The notes: generated by a model not told the origin, from the sequence alone. A stretch of DNA of 35,776 nucleotides from Pseudobutyrivibrio sp. (GCA_017557435.1 JAFYYR010000020.1:1-35776), one strand, 5' to 3'; positions 8,658 to 16,588 are shown, numbered from the stretch's first letter. Numbers and translations: made by a program.

Positions 8658-8665
8658 GATATAAT
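8658..8665 (+). promoter_or_regulatory. Extended -10 promoter for mrp
   Basis: A perfect TATAAT at 8660-8665 lies in an extended -10 context (a TG two bases upstream of it, at 8657-8658). A convincing -35 box at 17 bases is missing, which extended -10 promoters tolerate. The start would be near 8672, leaving a leader of about 28 bases before the TTG start at 8700. This agrees with the choice of that start over the ATG at 8685. Confidence 0.5.
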
Positions 8666-8699
8666 TGAGCTCGTACGATAGTAAATGGAGGTAAGAAAA

Positions 8700-9572
8700 T
8701 TGGCAGACAGTAGTTCATGTTCATCAGCTAGCTCATGCAGTCGTGGCTCATGTGAGGGTTGTCCATCTGCTGCAGCAGCTAAAAAGGGTGTTAGAAATAC
8801 AGCATTTCTTGAGGCGCCTAATAAGAATTCAAATATAAAGCATGTTATAGGAGTAGTATCAGGTAAGGGTGGTGTTGGAAAGTCACTGGTCACATCATCA
8901 CTTGCAGGCATTATGGCCCGCGCCGGTTATTCTGTTGGTGTGTTAGATGCTGATATTACAGGACCATCTATTCCAAAGATGTTTGGAGTTCACGGACCAG
9001 CTACAGGTAATGACGAGGGTACTTTCCCAGAGGTTGCCGAGGATGGCACAAAGATAATGTCTATTAACCTCATGCTTGATGACGAAGAGTCTCCAGTTGT
9101 TTGGAGAGGTCCTGTTATCGCAGGCGTAGTTAAGCAGTTCTGGACAGATGTTCAGTGGGGCGATGTGGATTACCTATTTGTAGATATGCCACCTGGAACA
9201 GGTGATGTACCTCTTACATGTTTCCAGTCCCTTCCAGTGGATGGCATTATTATTGTTACAAGTCCACAGGAATTGGTTCAGATGATTGTTAAGAAGGCAT
9301 ACAACATGGCTGAGATGATGCACATCCCAGTACTTGGCCTTGTGGAGAATTATTCATACATATCATGTCCAGACTGTGGTAAGAAAATCGAGATATTTGG
9401 CGAGAGCCATATCGACGAGGTGGCAGCAGGTCTTAATATTCCAGTACTTGGCAAGATGCCTATGGATAGAAGCTTCGCCACTGCAGCAGACGCAGGTCGT
9501 ATCTACGACTTGGACAACGAATATCTCAAGGATGCCGTAGCGGTACTTGAGAATGTCTCCAAGACGCTTTAA
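8700..9572 (+). CDS. Mrp/NBP35-type P-loop ATPase, Fe-S cluster carrier
   Basis: A 290-residue protein. The ATG at 8685 overlaps the strong GGAGG at 8687-8691, which is ideally placed 8 bases before the in-frame TTG at 8700; TTG is therefore the likely start. A Cys-rich N-terminal tail (four Cys within CSSASSCSRGSCEGC) precedes the deviant Walker A motif SGKGGVGKS and the Mrp/MinD fold with VDMPPGTGD. A CxxC pair (SCPDCGKK) near residue 225 is where the dimer of this family binds a bridging [4Fe-4S] cluster. The role is assembly or transfer of Fe-S clusters to apoproteins in the cytoplasm. The four Cys at the N terminus may hold a second cluster, as in NBP35-like members; that is an inference. 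Confidence 0.9.
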   Translation: MADSSSCSSASSCSRGSCEGCPSAAAAKKGVRNTAFLEAPNKNSNIKHVIGVVSGKGGVGKSLVTSSLAGIMARAGYSVGVLDADITGPSIPKMFGVHGPATGNDEGTFPEVAEDGTKIMSINLMLDDEESPVVWRGPVIAGVVKQFWTDVQWGDVDYLFVDMPPGTGDVPLTCFQSLPVDGIIIVTSPQELVQMIVKKAYNMAEMMHIPVLGLVENYSYISCPDCGKKIEIFGESHIDEVAAGLNIPVLGKMPMDRSFATAADAGRIYDLDNEYLKDAVAVLENVSKTL

Positions 9573-9678
9573 GGGCATATAGCCTGTATATTTAATTTTG
9601 ATCGTATGGGCTGATTTTAGTGATTAGTCAGTTTGGTTAAAATAAATGTAGAATTAATAAATATAACAGATGTTAATA

Positions 9679-9684
9679 TATAAT
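9679..9684 (+). promoter_or_regulatory. -10 box of the cyclophilin gene leader
   Basis: A perfect TATAAT ends 7 bases before G9691, the first base of the outer stem of the structured leader. The -35 region is poor. The exact agreement between the expected transcription start and the first base of the stem supports both calls. Confidence 0.45.
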
Positions 9685-9690
9685 AAATGA

Positions 9691-9821
9691 GGATGGTTCG
9701 CAGATATAAATAGGCTGTCTTTAACAAGCTATTATTATTTCTTAAGCGAAGCTTTTTATGCTGAGCGTAGAAATCATAATGCTTGTGAAAGTAACAGCCG
9801 CTAAAAAGGTGGAAACCATCC
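9691..9821 (+). ncRNA. Structured 5' leader RNA of the cyclophilin gene, class unknown
   Basis: Nested complementary segments define a long branched hairpin. 9691-9698 pairs with 9814-9821 (8 bp, GGATGGTT/AACCATCC). 9713-9718 pairs with 9794-9799. 9725-9729 pairs with 9781-9785. 9731-9742 pairs with 9769-9780 with one mismatch. Small hairpins lie at the tip (9744-9754). The 3' strand of the outer stem can also form a local hairpin with GGTGG (GGTGGAAACCATC), so two exclusive structures are possible just ahead of the ribosome site AGGAG. This is the layout of a regulatory leader, but I do not recognise a known riboswitch, T-box or ribosomal-protein leader. Confidence 0.55.
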
Positions 9822-9839
9822 GGATTAGGAGATTAAATT

Positions 9840-10361
9840 ATGGCACAGAATCCAGTAGTTACAATTGAGATGGAGAATGGAGATATTATCAAGGCAGAGC
9901 TTTATCCTGAGATTGCTCCAAATACAGTTAATAACTTCATCAGTCTTATTAACCATGACTTCTATAATGGAGTTATCTTCCACAGAGTTATTAAGGGCTT
10001 TATGCTCCAGGGTGGGGATCCAGACGGAACAGGTATGGGCGGCCCAGGTTATTCAATCAAGGGCGAGTTTTCAAGCAACGGCTTTAAGAATGACTTAAAG
10101 CATGAGCCAGGCGTACTTTCTATGGCACGTACAATGTTCCCAGATTCAGCAGGTAGCCAGTTCTTTATCATGCATAAGAACAGTCCACATCTTGATGGAG
10201 ATTACGCAGCATTTGGTAAGGTTACTGAGGGTATGGATGTTGTGAACAAAATCGCTGAGGTTGATACAGACTGGTCAGATAGACCTCTTACAGAGCAGAA
10301 GATGAAGAAGGTTACTGTAGAGACATTTGGCGTTGATTATCCAGAACCAGAAAAGCTATAG
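9840..10361 (+). CDS. Cyclophilin-type peptidyl-prolyl cis-trans isomerase
   Basis: A 173-residue single-domain cyclophilin without a signal peptide, so cytoplasmic. The active-site regions are present: GVIFHRVIKGFMLQGGDP (with the catalytic Arg of FHR), GVLSMARTMFPDSAGSQFFI, and LDGDYAAFGKVTEGMDVV. It catalyses cis-trans isomerisation of proline peptide bonds during protein folding. The ATG is preceded by TTAGGAGA at good spacing. It has its own promoter and an unusually elaborate leader, and ends in a strong terminator at 10477, so it appears to be transcribed alone. Confidence 0.94.
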   Translation: MAQNPVVTIEMENGDIIKAELYPEIAPNTVNNFISLINHDFYNGVIFHRVIKGFMLQGGDPDGTGMGGPGYSIKGEFSSNGFKNDLKHEPGVLSMARTMFPDSAGSQFFIMHKNSPHLDGDYAAFGKVTEGMDVVNKIAEVDTDWSDRPLTEQKMKKVTVETFGVDYPEPEKL

Positions 10362-10476
10362 TTTTTTAGCTATGCTAAAATAACTATTGCCATTATCAGT
10401 GCTATTTCCGGAGAGAATTATAAATGCGTTGATGTTCTCGCTCTAGTTGAAATATTAGAAATGTTATGTTAATATT

Positions 10477-10506
10477 ACGGCACGCGTTTCGCGTGTCGTT
10501 TTTTCT
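10477..10506 (+). terminator. Rho-independent terminator after the cyclophilin gene
   Basis: A 10-bp GC-rich stem (10477-10486 with 10490-10499, one G-T pair) with a TTT loop is followed by a run of six T. It lies 116 bases past the stop; the stretch between contains only a small AT-rich hairpin at 10364-10380. Confidence 0.88.
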
Positions 10507-10537
10507 TATTACTATCTTATCTATACCCATGTGATAA

Positions 10538-11347
10538 ATGAAATTTAAATTTAACAAAATTGCTATTAGCTTTATATTATGGGGCGCAGTGGAATTATGT
10601 TCGATCGTTTATTGCGCCTTAAGAAGGTTTAGAGAGCAAAAGAAAAGAGTTATGAAGGAGCTTTATATTAAGCGTGTTATTCGGCTTTTGCCCAAGTGCG
10701 GTGATAGTATAGAGCTTCTGAGAGAGCTTTATTATAGCTTTGGAAATAATAAGTATCTTAGGAAGATTTTGATTAGAGCTATAAAGCATCAGGAAAAGCA
10801 GTTTGATAATAGAACTTACGTGGCTGCAGGCTTTTCTTATATAGAAGGCAAAATAGGATGCGCTCCCATTAACTATATTCACAGATATCTAGCGGAGAAT
10901 GAGCTTAAAGTTGGAGACTATAGTCTTGTGGATATTAAAGACTTAGAAGCTGCAGCCCAGCAGCAAATATTATTGTGGAAAACTGAAAATGATAAATTTC
11001 TAACTTATATGAGAAAGCAGAGGACTAAACTGTTATTTGAAAAATCTGTCTTATTATTCTGCAATCTACTAATTTATCTCAAATATAGTAATGATATTAC
11101 CCTGTTAATTTTTGTAGTTGTAAATACAATTGGCTTGGTGAGTTTTATTATTCTGGATTATGATTGCTGTGTTGTAGATGAGAAAAAGCGTGAAGGAAAT
11201 CTTGCAAGAAGAAATAAGGGCAAAAAAAGAGCCCTTGCCAAAGATAAGAGGCTACGTGAAATGTTTCAAATATCCGGTGGCACGGGCTTGATTGTAAATA
11301 TTACTTTGTTTGTGATTCGTCTGCTTGAACAGGAAGCTTTATTCTAA
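10538..11347 (+). CDS. Unknown membrane protein
   Basis: A 269-residue protein that I cannot assign. It has one membrane segment at the N terminus (about residues 8-28), a soluble helical part of about 150 residues rich in Lys, Arg and Leu, two adjacent membrane segments (about 170-185 and 188-207), a strongly basic loop (KREGNLARRNKGKKR region) and a last hydrophobic segment near the C terminus. The ATG at 10538 lacks a clear Shine-Dalgarno site; an internal ATG at 10652 is possible but would remove the first membrane helix. Codon use looks like that of the low-expression genes around it. Its last 47 bases overlap the 3' end of the minus-strand CorC gene. No function is inferred. Confidence 0.6.
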   Translation: MKFKFNKIAISFILWGAVELCSIVYCALRRFREQKKRVMKELYIKRVIRLLPKCGDSIELLRELYYSFGNNKYLRKILIRAIKHQEKQFDNRTYVAAGFSYIEGKIGCAPINYIHRYLAENELKVGDYSLVDIKDLEAAAQQQILLWKTENDKFLTYMRKQRTKLLFEKSVLLFCNLLIYLKYSNDITLLIFVVVNTIGLVSFIILDYDCCVVDEKKREGNLARRNKGKKRALAKDKRLREMFQISGGTGLIVNITLFVIRLLEQEALF

Positions 11348-12578
11348 GCTTAGTTATTCTCTTCTTTTCAACAGCAAGCACTCTGACTATGATGCCATTT
11401 TCAGATACGTATGTCTCTCCCACAGTTGGGAAGTGATCAAATGCACCTACGATATAACCTCCAATGGTGTCATAGTCCTCGCTGGAGAATCCCAGTGGGA
11501 TGATATCACACAAATCCTCCAGGTTCATAGAACCGAGAACCTGATATTCTCTATCGCTTATACGGACAACAGGGTCTTCCTCATCTTCGTCGTATTCGTC
11601 ACGGATTTCACCTACAATCTCTTCTAGCAAATCCTCGAGAGTAATCATTCCCGATAAATCACCATACTCATCCAAGACAATTGAGAGAGAAGCTGCCTCC
11701 TTTCGCATCTCATCGAAAAGATCAGATACGTTTTTCATTTCATAAGTGAAATAAGCGTCTCGTAGGTAATCCTTGATGGAAAAGTCTGAAGTAGGGGTAA
11801 GCCCTAAGAAGTCCTTCATATTGACAATTCCGAGGACCTTGTCAGTGTCAGGCTCACAAACAGGAAGTCTTGTGTACATGTCTTCTTTGAATACATCTAT
11901 TAATTCCTGATATGAAATGTCTGCGTCTACCATAGTCATGTCGATTCTAGGAATCATGACTTCTTTTGCGGTGGCATCTGAAAAATCAAATACCTTGTGA
12001 ATCATGGTGCGCTCATCGCTTTCTATTTCTCCAGTTTCATGGCTGACATCAACCATTGTACGAATTTCTTCTTCTGTAATGGTGTTGTCTTTGAAATCAG
12101 GGTCTATACCAAATAGTCTGATGAATAGTCCTGAAAGGAAATTAACACCAGCGATTACAGGAGTGAATAGCCACATTATACCGCCAATGATTGGGGCAAA
12201 GTGTAGGCTAAGTCTGGTGGAATAGCTAGTGGCAAGTGACTTTGGAGTAATCTCGCCAAAAATCAATACAAGCAAAGTGAGAATACCTGTTGCGATGCCG
12301 GCGCCTTTGCTTCCAAGCAAATCTATTGCAAGAGTAGTAGCTAGCGAAGATGCAGATAGGTTCACAATGTTGTTTCCTATGAGAATAGCTGAAAGCATTT
12401 TCTTAGGGCGGTTGATAACCTTTAAAACTCTTTCGGCTTTTTTATCACCGTCATCAGCCATGGTCTTGATTTTTATTTTATTAACTGTTGTAAGGGCTGT
12501 TTCTGCTGATGAGAAAAAAGCAGATAGAGCCAACAAAATAAATAGAATTACAAAACGAATTGTCGTGTGTGAATCCAA
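11301..12578 (-). CDS. CNNM/CorC-family membrane protein with CBS pair (hemolysin-C-like)
   Basis: A 425-residue protein. A DUF21/CNNM membrane domain covers residues 1-200 (AFFSSAETALTTVNK, AILIGNNIVNLSASSLAT, FGEITPKSLA). A CBS-domain pair follows (VMIPRIDMTMVD, TRLPVCEPDTDKVLGIVNMKDFL, SIVLDEYGDLSGMITLEDLLEEIVGEI), then the C-terminal CorC_HlyC domain (VLGSMNLEDL, TIGGYIVGAFDHFP). Proteins of this family are linked to Mg2+ export or homeostasis, with nucleotide sensing by the CBS pair. The start is a TTG (12578-12576) with GGGAGG 7 bases upstream and no better ATG. It converges with, and overlaps by 47 bases, the unknown membrane gene. Confidence 0.9.
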   Translation of the reverse strand: MDSHTTIRFVILFILLALSAFFSSAETALTTVNKIKIKTMADDGDKKAERVLKVINRPKKMLSAILIGNNIVNLSASSLATTLAIDLLGSKGAGIATGILTLLVLIFGEITPKSLATSYSTRLSLHFAPIIGGIMWLFTPVIAGVNFLSGLFIRLFGIDPDFKDNTITEEEIRTMVDVSHETGEIESDERTMIHKVFDFSDATAKEVMIPRIDMTMVDADISYQELIDVFKEDMYTRLPVCEPDTDKVLGIVNMKDFLGLTPTSDFSIKDYLRDAYFTYEMKNVSDLFDEMRKEAASLSIVLDEYGDLSGMITLEDLLEEIVGEIRDEYDEDEEDPVVRISDREYQVLGSMNLEDLCDIIPLGFSSEDYDTIGGYIVGAFDHFPTVGETYVSENGIIVRVLAVEKKRITKLRIKLPVQADESQTK

Positions 12579-12618
12579 ATAAAAACCTCCCGTATATACA
12601 TATTAAATATTAGCTATG

Positions 12619-12627
12619 ATTATAGCA
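12619..12627 (-). promoter_or_regulatory. Extended -10 promoter of the CorC-family gene
   Basis: On the minus strand TGCTATAAT (12627-12619) is a perfect -10 box with the extended TG. The -35 at 17 bases (TTTTAT) is weak. The start would lie near 12612, about 35 bases before the TTG codon. Confidence 0.45.
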
Positions 12628-12787
12628 TTTATTCTTTCTTAATAAAATCTCTAGAAGATGAACTTGAATTAATGCACATTTAGTGTGGCAATTTCGGTGG
12701 ACTTGCTTTAAAGTAAATAGGTAAGTGAGTTTTCACCGAGGGGATTTGGTGTTAGTGACTCTAATACTTATAGTTAGGAAATAATTT

Positions 12788-13741
12788 ATGAAAAAGAGAC
12801 TTCTTATTATAGGCTTAACTTTATATATGGCAGCTACAATGGTGGCCTGCGGCGGACCTAATCAAAAGGAAATTGACCTGCGTGACCAGGGAGTGGAAGC
12901 TCTTGATGCAGGAGATTATGAGACCGCTATTAAATTATTTAACAAGGCTTTGGGCTGTTCCATTGGTAAGGTTACTGACTTGGAAATAGATATTAATTAT
13001 TACAAGGCGGCAGCTCAGTTTAAGTCAGGAGATTTCGAGGCTGCGGCTTCAACCTACGAGGCACTGATTAAATATGACGGAGACAATTATGAGCCTTACT
13101 TTTTGAGAGGAAGCATTTACGCTTCTGAGGGTGAAGTAGGAAAGGCTATATTGGATTACGACAAGGCTGTTGAGGTAGATAAGAAGAACTACCTTCTTTA
13201 TATAGAAATCTATGAGAATCTGGATTCTCTTGGTTATACAGATCAGGGTAAGGTCTATTTGGACAATGCTCTGCAGATTTCAGATAAATCGGCGGAGGGT
13301 AGCTACTACAAGGGACGAATCAACTATATGCTAGGTCAGACTTCTCAGGCAGAGGAGTTGCTACAGAAGGCGGTGGATAAGGACATCGTAGAAGCTAGAT
13401 TATATTTGGCTAAAATATATCAGGACCAGGGCGACTATGAGAAGGCCCAGGGACTTTTGGAAGAGTATGCTAAATCAGAGGATGTAACTAGCGAGGCCCT
13501 TGCTACTCTAGGCGATATTGAGATGGCCAATGGCAATTATGAGAATGCATTGGGATATTATGAAGCTGGGTTGAGTCTTGAATCAATAGACAATATGCCT
13601 GACCTTATGAAGGGACAAGTTTCAGCCCTAGAACACCTTGGTAGATTCACTGAAGCCTGTGATGCATTGACACAATATCTTGAATCCTACCCCAATGATG
13701 AGGTGGCAAAGAAGGAGCTAATATTCCTTCAAACACGATAA
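12788..13741 (+). CDS. TPR-repeat lipoprotein
   Basis: A 317-residue protein with a lipoprotein signal peptide: basic MKKR, a hydrophobic core and a lipobox-like MVAC with Cys at residue 21. The mature part is a string of tetratricopeptide repeats from about residue 30 to the end (for example EALDAGDYETAIKLFNKAL, YFLRGSIYASEGEVGKAI, AKIYQDQGDYEKAQGLLEEY, ATLGDIEMANGNYENALGYY), about eight helical pairs. TPR lipoproteins act as scaffolds on the outer face of the membrane; the partner is unknown. The start has a modest AGGAAA site, and a strong terminator follows 10 bases after the stop, so the gene is a single unit. Confidence 0.85.
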   Translation: MKKRLLIIGLTLYMAATMVACGGPNQKEIDLRDQGVEALDAGDYETAIKLFNKALGCSIGKVTDLEIDINYYKAAAQFKSGDFEAAASTYEALIKYDGDNYEPYFLRGSIYASEGEVGKAILDYDKAVEVDKKNYLLYIEIYENLDSLGYTDQGKVYLDNALQISDKSAEGSYYKGRINYMLGQTSQAEELLQKAVDKDIVEARLYLAKIYQDQGDYEKAQGLLEEYAKSEDVTSEALATLGDIEMANGNYENALGYYEAGLSLESIDNMPDLMKGQVSALEHLGRFTEACDALTQYLESYPNDEVAKKELIFLQTR

Positions 13742-13750
13742 AAACCCTTA

Positions 13751-13782
13751 AGACACGCTACAATATGTAGTGTGTCTTTTTT
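13751..13782 (+). terminator. Rho-independent terminator after the TPR lipoprotein gene
   Basis: A 12-bp stem (13751-13762 with 13766-13777, one G-T pair) with an ATA loop is followed by T residues. It separates the TPR gene from the nrdD regulatory region. Confidence 0.88.
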
Positions 13783-13790
13783 ATGTTTAA

Positions 13791-13806
13791 ATACCAAATA
13801 TTGTGT
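13791..13806. promoter_or_regulatory. NrdR-box-like site 1
   Basis: This 16-mer matches the NrdR consensus (ACACTATATATTGTGT form) at 13 of 16 positions, with the right half perfect. NrdR is the ATP/dATP-sensing repressor of ribonucleotide reductase genes. The site lies 86 bases upstream of the second box. Confidence 0.4.
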
Positions 13807-13876
13807 GTGTTGAATCGTAATTCTACCTAGAAAATATTCAAAAGTGAAATGGTATTTTAGGTAATAATGACGAAAA

Positions 13877-13892
13877 GCACAATATATAGTGA
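13877..13892. promoter_or_regulatory. NrdR-box-like site 2
   Basis: GCACAATATATAGTGA matches the NrdR consensus form ACACAATATATAGTGT at 14 of 16 positions. It lies just upstream of the likely nrdD -35 box. A weaker match (11 of 16) at 13910-13925 sits inside the promoter spacer, 33 bases on. NrdR usually binds paired boxes about three helical turns apart. Confidence 0.6.
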
Positions 13893-13899
13893 TTAAACA

Positions 13900-13929
13900 T
13901 TGACCCTTTACCCTATATTTTGATAACAT
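13900..13929 (+). promoter_or_regulatory. Probable nrdD promoter
   Basis: TTGACC (13900-13905) and TAACAT (13924-13929) are 18 bases apart. The promoter is directly flanked and overlapped by NrdR-like sites, which fits repression. It leaves a leader of about 110 bases containing an AAAAAGG/CCTTTTT repeat and a T run near 13976-14001 that could form a weak attenuator. Confidence 0.4.
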
Positions 13930-14048
13930 ATATTCAAGTCGAAAGTACCTTAATGCAACACTTAGCTGGCAAAGCAAAAAGGTTACAGGGGGAGTCCTTT
14001 TTTTGACATGTTTTAAGGATACTAGAGAAAGGAAATTGGTGAGGAAAA

Positions 14049-16430
14049 TTGTTTGACGTAGTAAAAAGAGATGGTGAGATTGCAGAGTTTAATTTGGGGA
14101 AGATTAATGACGCAATCGCAAAGGCCTTTGAGGCAACTGGAAAGGAATACAATGACGATATAATCGGTTTATTATCGCTTCGTGTTTCGGCTGATTTCCA
14201 GTCAAAAATTAAAGAGAGCAAAATCACTGTGGAGGACATTCAGGATTCTGTAGAAAATGTACTTGAGCAGACCGGATATACAGATGTTGCAAAAGCATAC
14301 ATTTTATATAGAAAGCAGCGCGAGAAGATGCGCAATATGAAGTCTACAGTTTTGGATTATAAAAATGTAGTAGATAGTTATGTTAAGGTAGAGGATTGGA
14401 GAGTTAAGGAGAACTCTACAGTTACATATTCTGTAGGTGGTCTTATCCTTTCTAACTCTGGTGCAATCACTGCTAATTACTGGCTTTCAGAGATTTATGA
14501 TGAGGAGATTGCAAATGCACACCGCAGCGCTGATATCCACATTCATGATCTTTCAATGCTCACAGGTTACTGTGCAGGATGGTCATTAAAGCAGCTTATC
14601 CAGGAGGGGCTTGGTGGTATCACAGGCAAGATCACATCAGCTCCTGCTAAGCATCTTTCAGTACTTTGCAACCAGATGGTAAACTTCCTCGGTATCATGC
14701 AGAATGAATGGGCTGGAGCTCAGGCATTCTCATCATTTGATACATATCTTGCACCATTTATTAAGACTGATAATCTTTCATACGAAGAGGTTAAAAAGTG
14801 CCTTGAGGCATTCATATATGGCGTTAACACACCTTCCCGCTGGGGAACACAGGCACCATTTTCAAATATCACATTAGATTGGACAGTACCTAATGACTTG
14901 GCTGAGCTTCCTGCTATCGTTGGTGGCAAGGAAATGGACTTCAAGTACAAGGACTGCAAGAAGGAAATGGATATGGTCAACAAGGCATTCCTTGAGATTA
15001 TGATCGAGGGTGATGCTAATGGACGTGGATTCCAGTATCCAATTCCTACATATTCTATTACTCGTGATTTTGATTGGTCAGACACAGAGAATAATAGACT
15101 TTTATTTGAGATGACTGCAAAATATGGTACTCCATATTTCAGCAACTATATCAACTCAGATATGGAGCCTAGCGATGTTCGTTCTATGTGCTGCCGTCTT
15201 CGTCTTGACCTTAGAGAGCTTCGCAAGAAGTCAGGTGGTTTCTTCGGCTCAGGCGAGAGTACAGGCTCTGTTGGTGTTGTTACAATTAACATGCCACGTA
15301 TCGCATACCAGGCTAAGGACGAGGCAGATTTCTATGCTCGTTTAGATAGACTTATGGATATCAGTGCTCGTTCACTGAAAATCAAGAGAGGCGTTATTAC
15401 AAAGCTTCTTGATGAGGGATTATATCCATATACTAAGAGATATCTTGGTACATTTAACAATCACTTCTCTACAATCGGACTTATCGGTATGAACGAAGTT
15501 GGTCTTAATGCTAATTGGCTTCGTGCAGATATGACAGATAAGAGAGTTCAGGAATTTACTAAGGACGTTCTCAATCACATGCGTGAGAGACTCTCTGATT
15601 ATCAGGAGATGTATGGTGACCTTTATAATCTTGAGGCTACACCTGCTGAGTCTACTACATACAGATTCGCTAAGCATGATAGAGAGCAGTTCCCAGATAT
15701 CATCACAGCTGGTAAGGAAGGAGACACTCCTTTCTATACAAACAGCTCACACATGCCAGTTGAGTTTACATCAGATATTTTTGATGCTCTTGAGGTACAG
15801 GATGAGCTCCAGACACTTTATACATCTGGTACAGTATTCCATGCATTCATTGGTGAGAAGCTTCCTACATGGGAGTCAGCTGCCAACCTTGTACGCAAGA
15901 TTGCTGAGAATTATAGATTGCCATACTATACACTTTCTCCAACATACTCAGTATGTAAGGAGCATGGCTATATAGCTGGTGAGCATTACACATGTCCACA
16001 CTGCGGTAAGACAGCAGAGGTTTACAGCCGAATCACTGGTTACTATCGTCCAGTTCAGAACTGGAATGAGGGTAAGACTCAGGAATACAAGAACCGTAAG
16101 CTTTACGATATTGCAGGTTCTGTATGCAGACGTGCTGGTGAGAAGACAGCTGCAGCAAAACAGCCACAGGTTAATCTTGAGATTGTATCAGAAGAAAAGG
16201 ACACTGGTGTAAAATACCTTTTCACAACAAAGACATGTCCTAACTGCGCTAGAGCTAAGGAAATTTTAGAGGATGAGGATTACATCCTTGTAGATGCTGA
16301 GGAGCAGCAGGATTTAACTAAGAAATATGGAGTTATGCAGGCACCTACTCTTGTAGTTGTAAATGGTGACGAGGTTACTCGCTATGCCAATGCCAGCAAC
16401 ATCCAGAAATATGCTGATGAGAATCTTTAA
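14049..16430 (+). CDS. nrdD: Anaerobic (class III) ribonucleoside-triphosphate reductase with fused C-terminal redoxin domain
   Basis: A 793-residue glycyl-radical enzyme that makes deoxyribonucleotides without oxygen. An N-terminal ATP-cone (FDVVKRDGEIAEFNLGKI) comes first, then the catalytic barrel with SMCCRLRLD and the finger-loop region. A Cys/His zinc site (VCKEHGY, CPHCGK) precedes the radical loop RITGYYR with Gly664. After residue 700 there is an added thioredoxin/glutaredoxin-like domain: LFTTKTCPNCARAKEIL (C730-x-x-C733) and VMQAPTLVVVNG with the cis-Pro. This suggests thiol-based rather than formate-based reduction. The start is a TTG; an in-frame stop just upstream and GAGG 4 bases before it leave no alternative. 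No nrdG activase gene follows, so it must be elsewhere. Confidence 0.95.
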   Translation: MFDVVKRDGEIAEFNLGKINDAIAKAFEATGKEYNDDIIGLLSLRVSADFQSKIKESKITVEDIQDSVENVLEQTGYTDVAKAYILYRKQREKMRNMKSTVLDYKNVVDSYVKVEDWRVKENSTVTYSVGGLILSNSGAITANYWLSEIYDEEIANAHRSADIHIHDLSMLTGYCAGWSLKQLIQEGLGGITGKITSAPAKHLSVLCNQMVNFLGIMQNEWAGAQAFSSFDTYLAPFIKTDNLSYEEVKKCLEAFIYGVNTPSRWGTQAPFSNITLDWTVPNDLAELPAIVGGKEMDFKYKDCKKEMDMVNKAFLEIMIEGDANGRGFQYPIPTYSITRDFDWSDTENNRLLFEMTAKYGTPYFSNYINSDMEPSDVRSMCCRLRLDLRELRKKSGGFFGSGESTGSVGVVTINMPRIAYQAKDEADFYARLDRLMDISARSLKIKRGVITKLLDEGLYPYTKRYLGTFNNHFSTIGLIGMNEVGLNANWLRADMTDKRVQEFTKDVLNHMRERLSDYQEMYGDLYNLEATPAESTTYRFAKHDREQFPDIITAGKEGDTPFYTNSSHMPVEFTSDIFDALEVQDELQTLYTSGTVFHAFIGEKLPTWESAANLVRKIAENYRLPYYTLSPTYSVCKEHGYIAGEHYTCPHCGKTAEVYSRITGYYRPVQNWNEGKTQEYKNRKLYDIAGSVCRRAGEKTAAAKQPQVNLEIVSEEKDTGVKYLFTTKTCPNCARAKEILEDEDYILVDAEEQQDLTKKYGVMQAPTLVVVNGDEVTRYANASNIQKYADENL

Positions 16431-16442
16431 TTAAAGAATACC

Positions 16443-16480
16443 AGGGTCACTCGTGCAAAATGTACGGGTGACCCTTTTTC
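16443..16480 (+). terminator. Rho-independent terminator after nrdD
   Basis: A 15-bp stem (16443-16457 with 16461-16475, two G-T pairs) with an AAA loop is followed by TTTTTC. It lies 12 bases past the nrdD stop. Confidence 0.92.
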
Positions 16481-16529
16481 TTTTTGTACGAAAATACAAC
16501 GAAAAAATTTCGCCGGCCAATTTTGGATT

Positions 16530-16538
16530 TGGTATAAT
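16530..16538 (+). promoter_or_regulatory. Extended -10 promoter of the dhaL-dhaM-dhaK unit
   Basis: TGGTATAAT is a perfect -10 box with extended TG (16530-16531). The -35 region is not convincing. The start would be near 16545, giving a leader of about 45 bases to the dhaL ATG. Confidence 0.55.
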
Positions 16539-16588
16539 ACTCATATAAGACTTTGGTGGTAAAAATTATGAGAAGGGGGACTAGTTTT

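Noticed and set aside
9691-9821. Possible SRP RNA, T-box or known riboswitch
   Set aside because: The SRP tip motif, the T-box sequence and the conserved cores of the common riboswitches I know were not found; kept only as an unassigned leader.
10364-10380. Small hairpin right after the cyclophilin stop as terminator
   Set aside because: It is AT-rich, 7 bp and lacks a following T run; the strong terminator is at 10477.
12229-12582. Plus-strand open frame of 117 codons antisense to the CorC-family gene
   Set aside because: A shadow of the membrane domain on the other strand, with no ribosome site and no recognisable motif.
13759-13774. Sequence resembling an NrdR box (11 of 16)
   Set aside because: It is the central part of the terminator hairpin of the TPR gene; its symmetry is explained by that stem.
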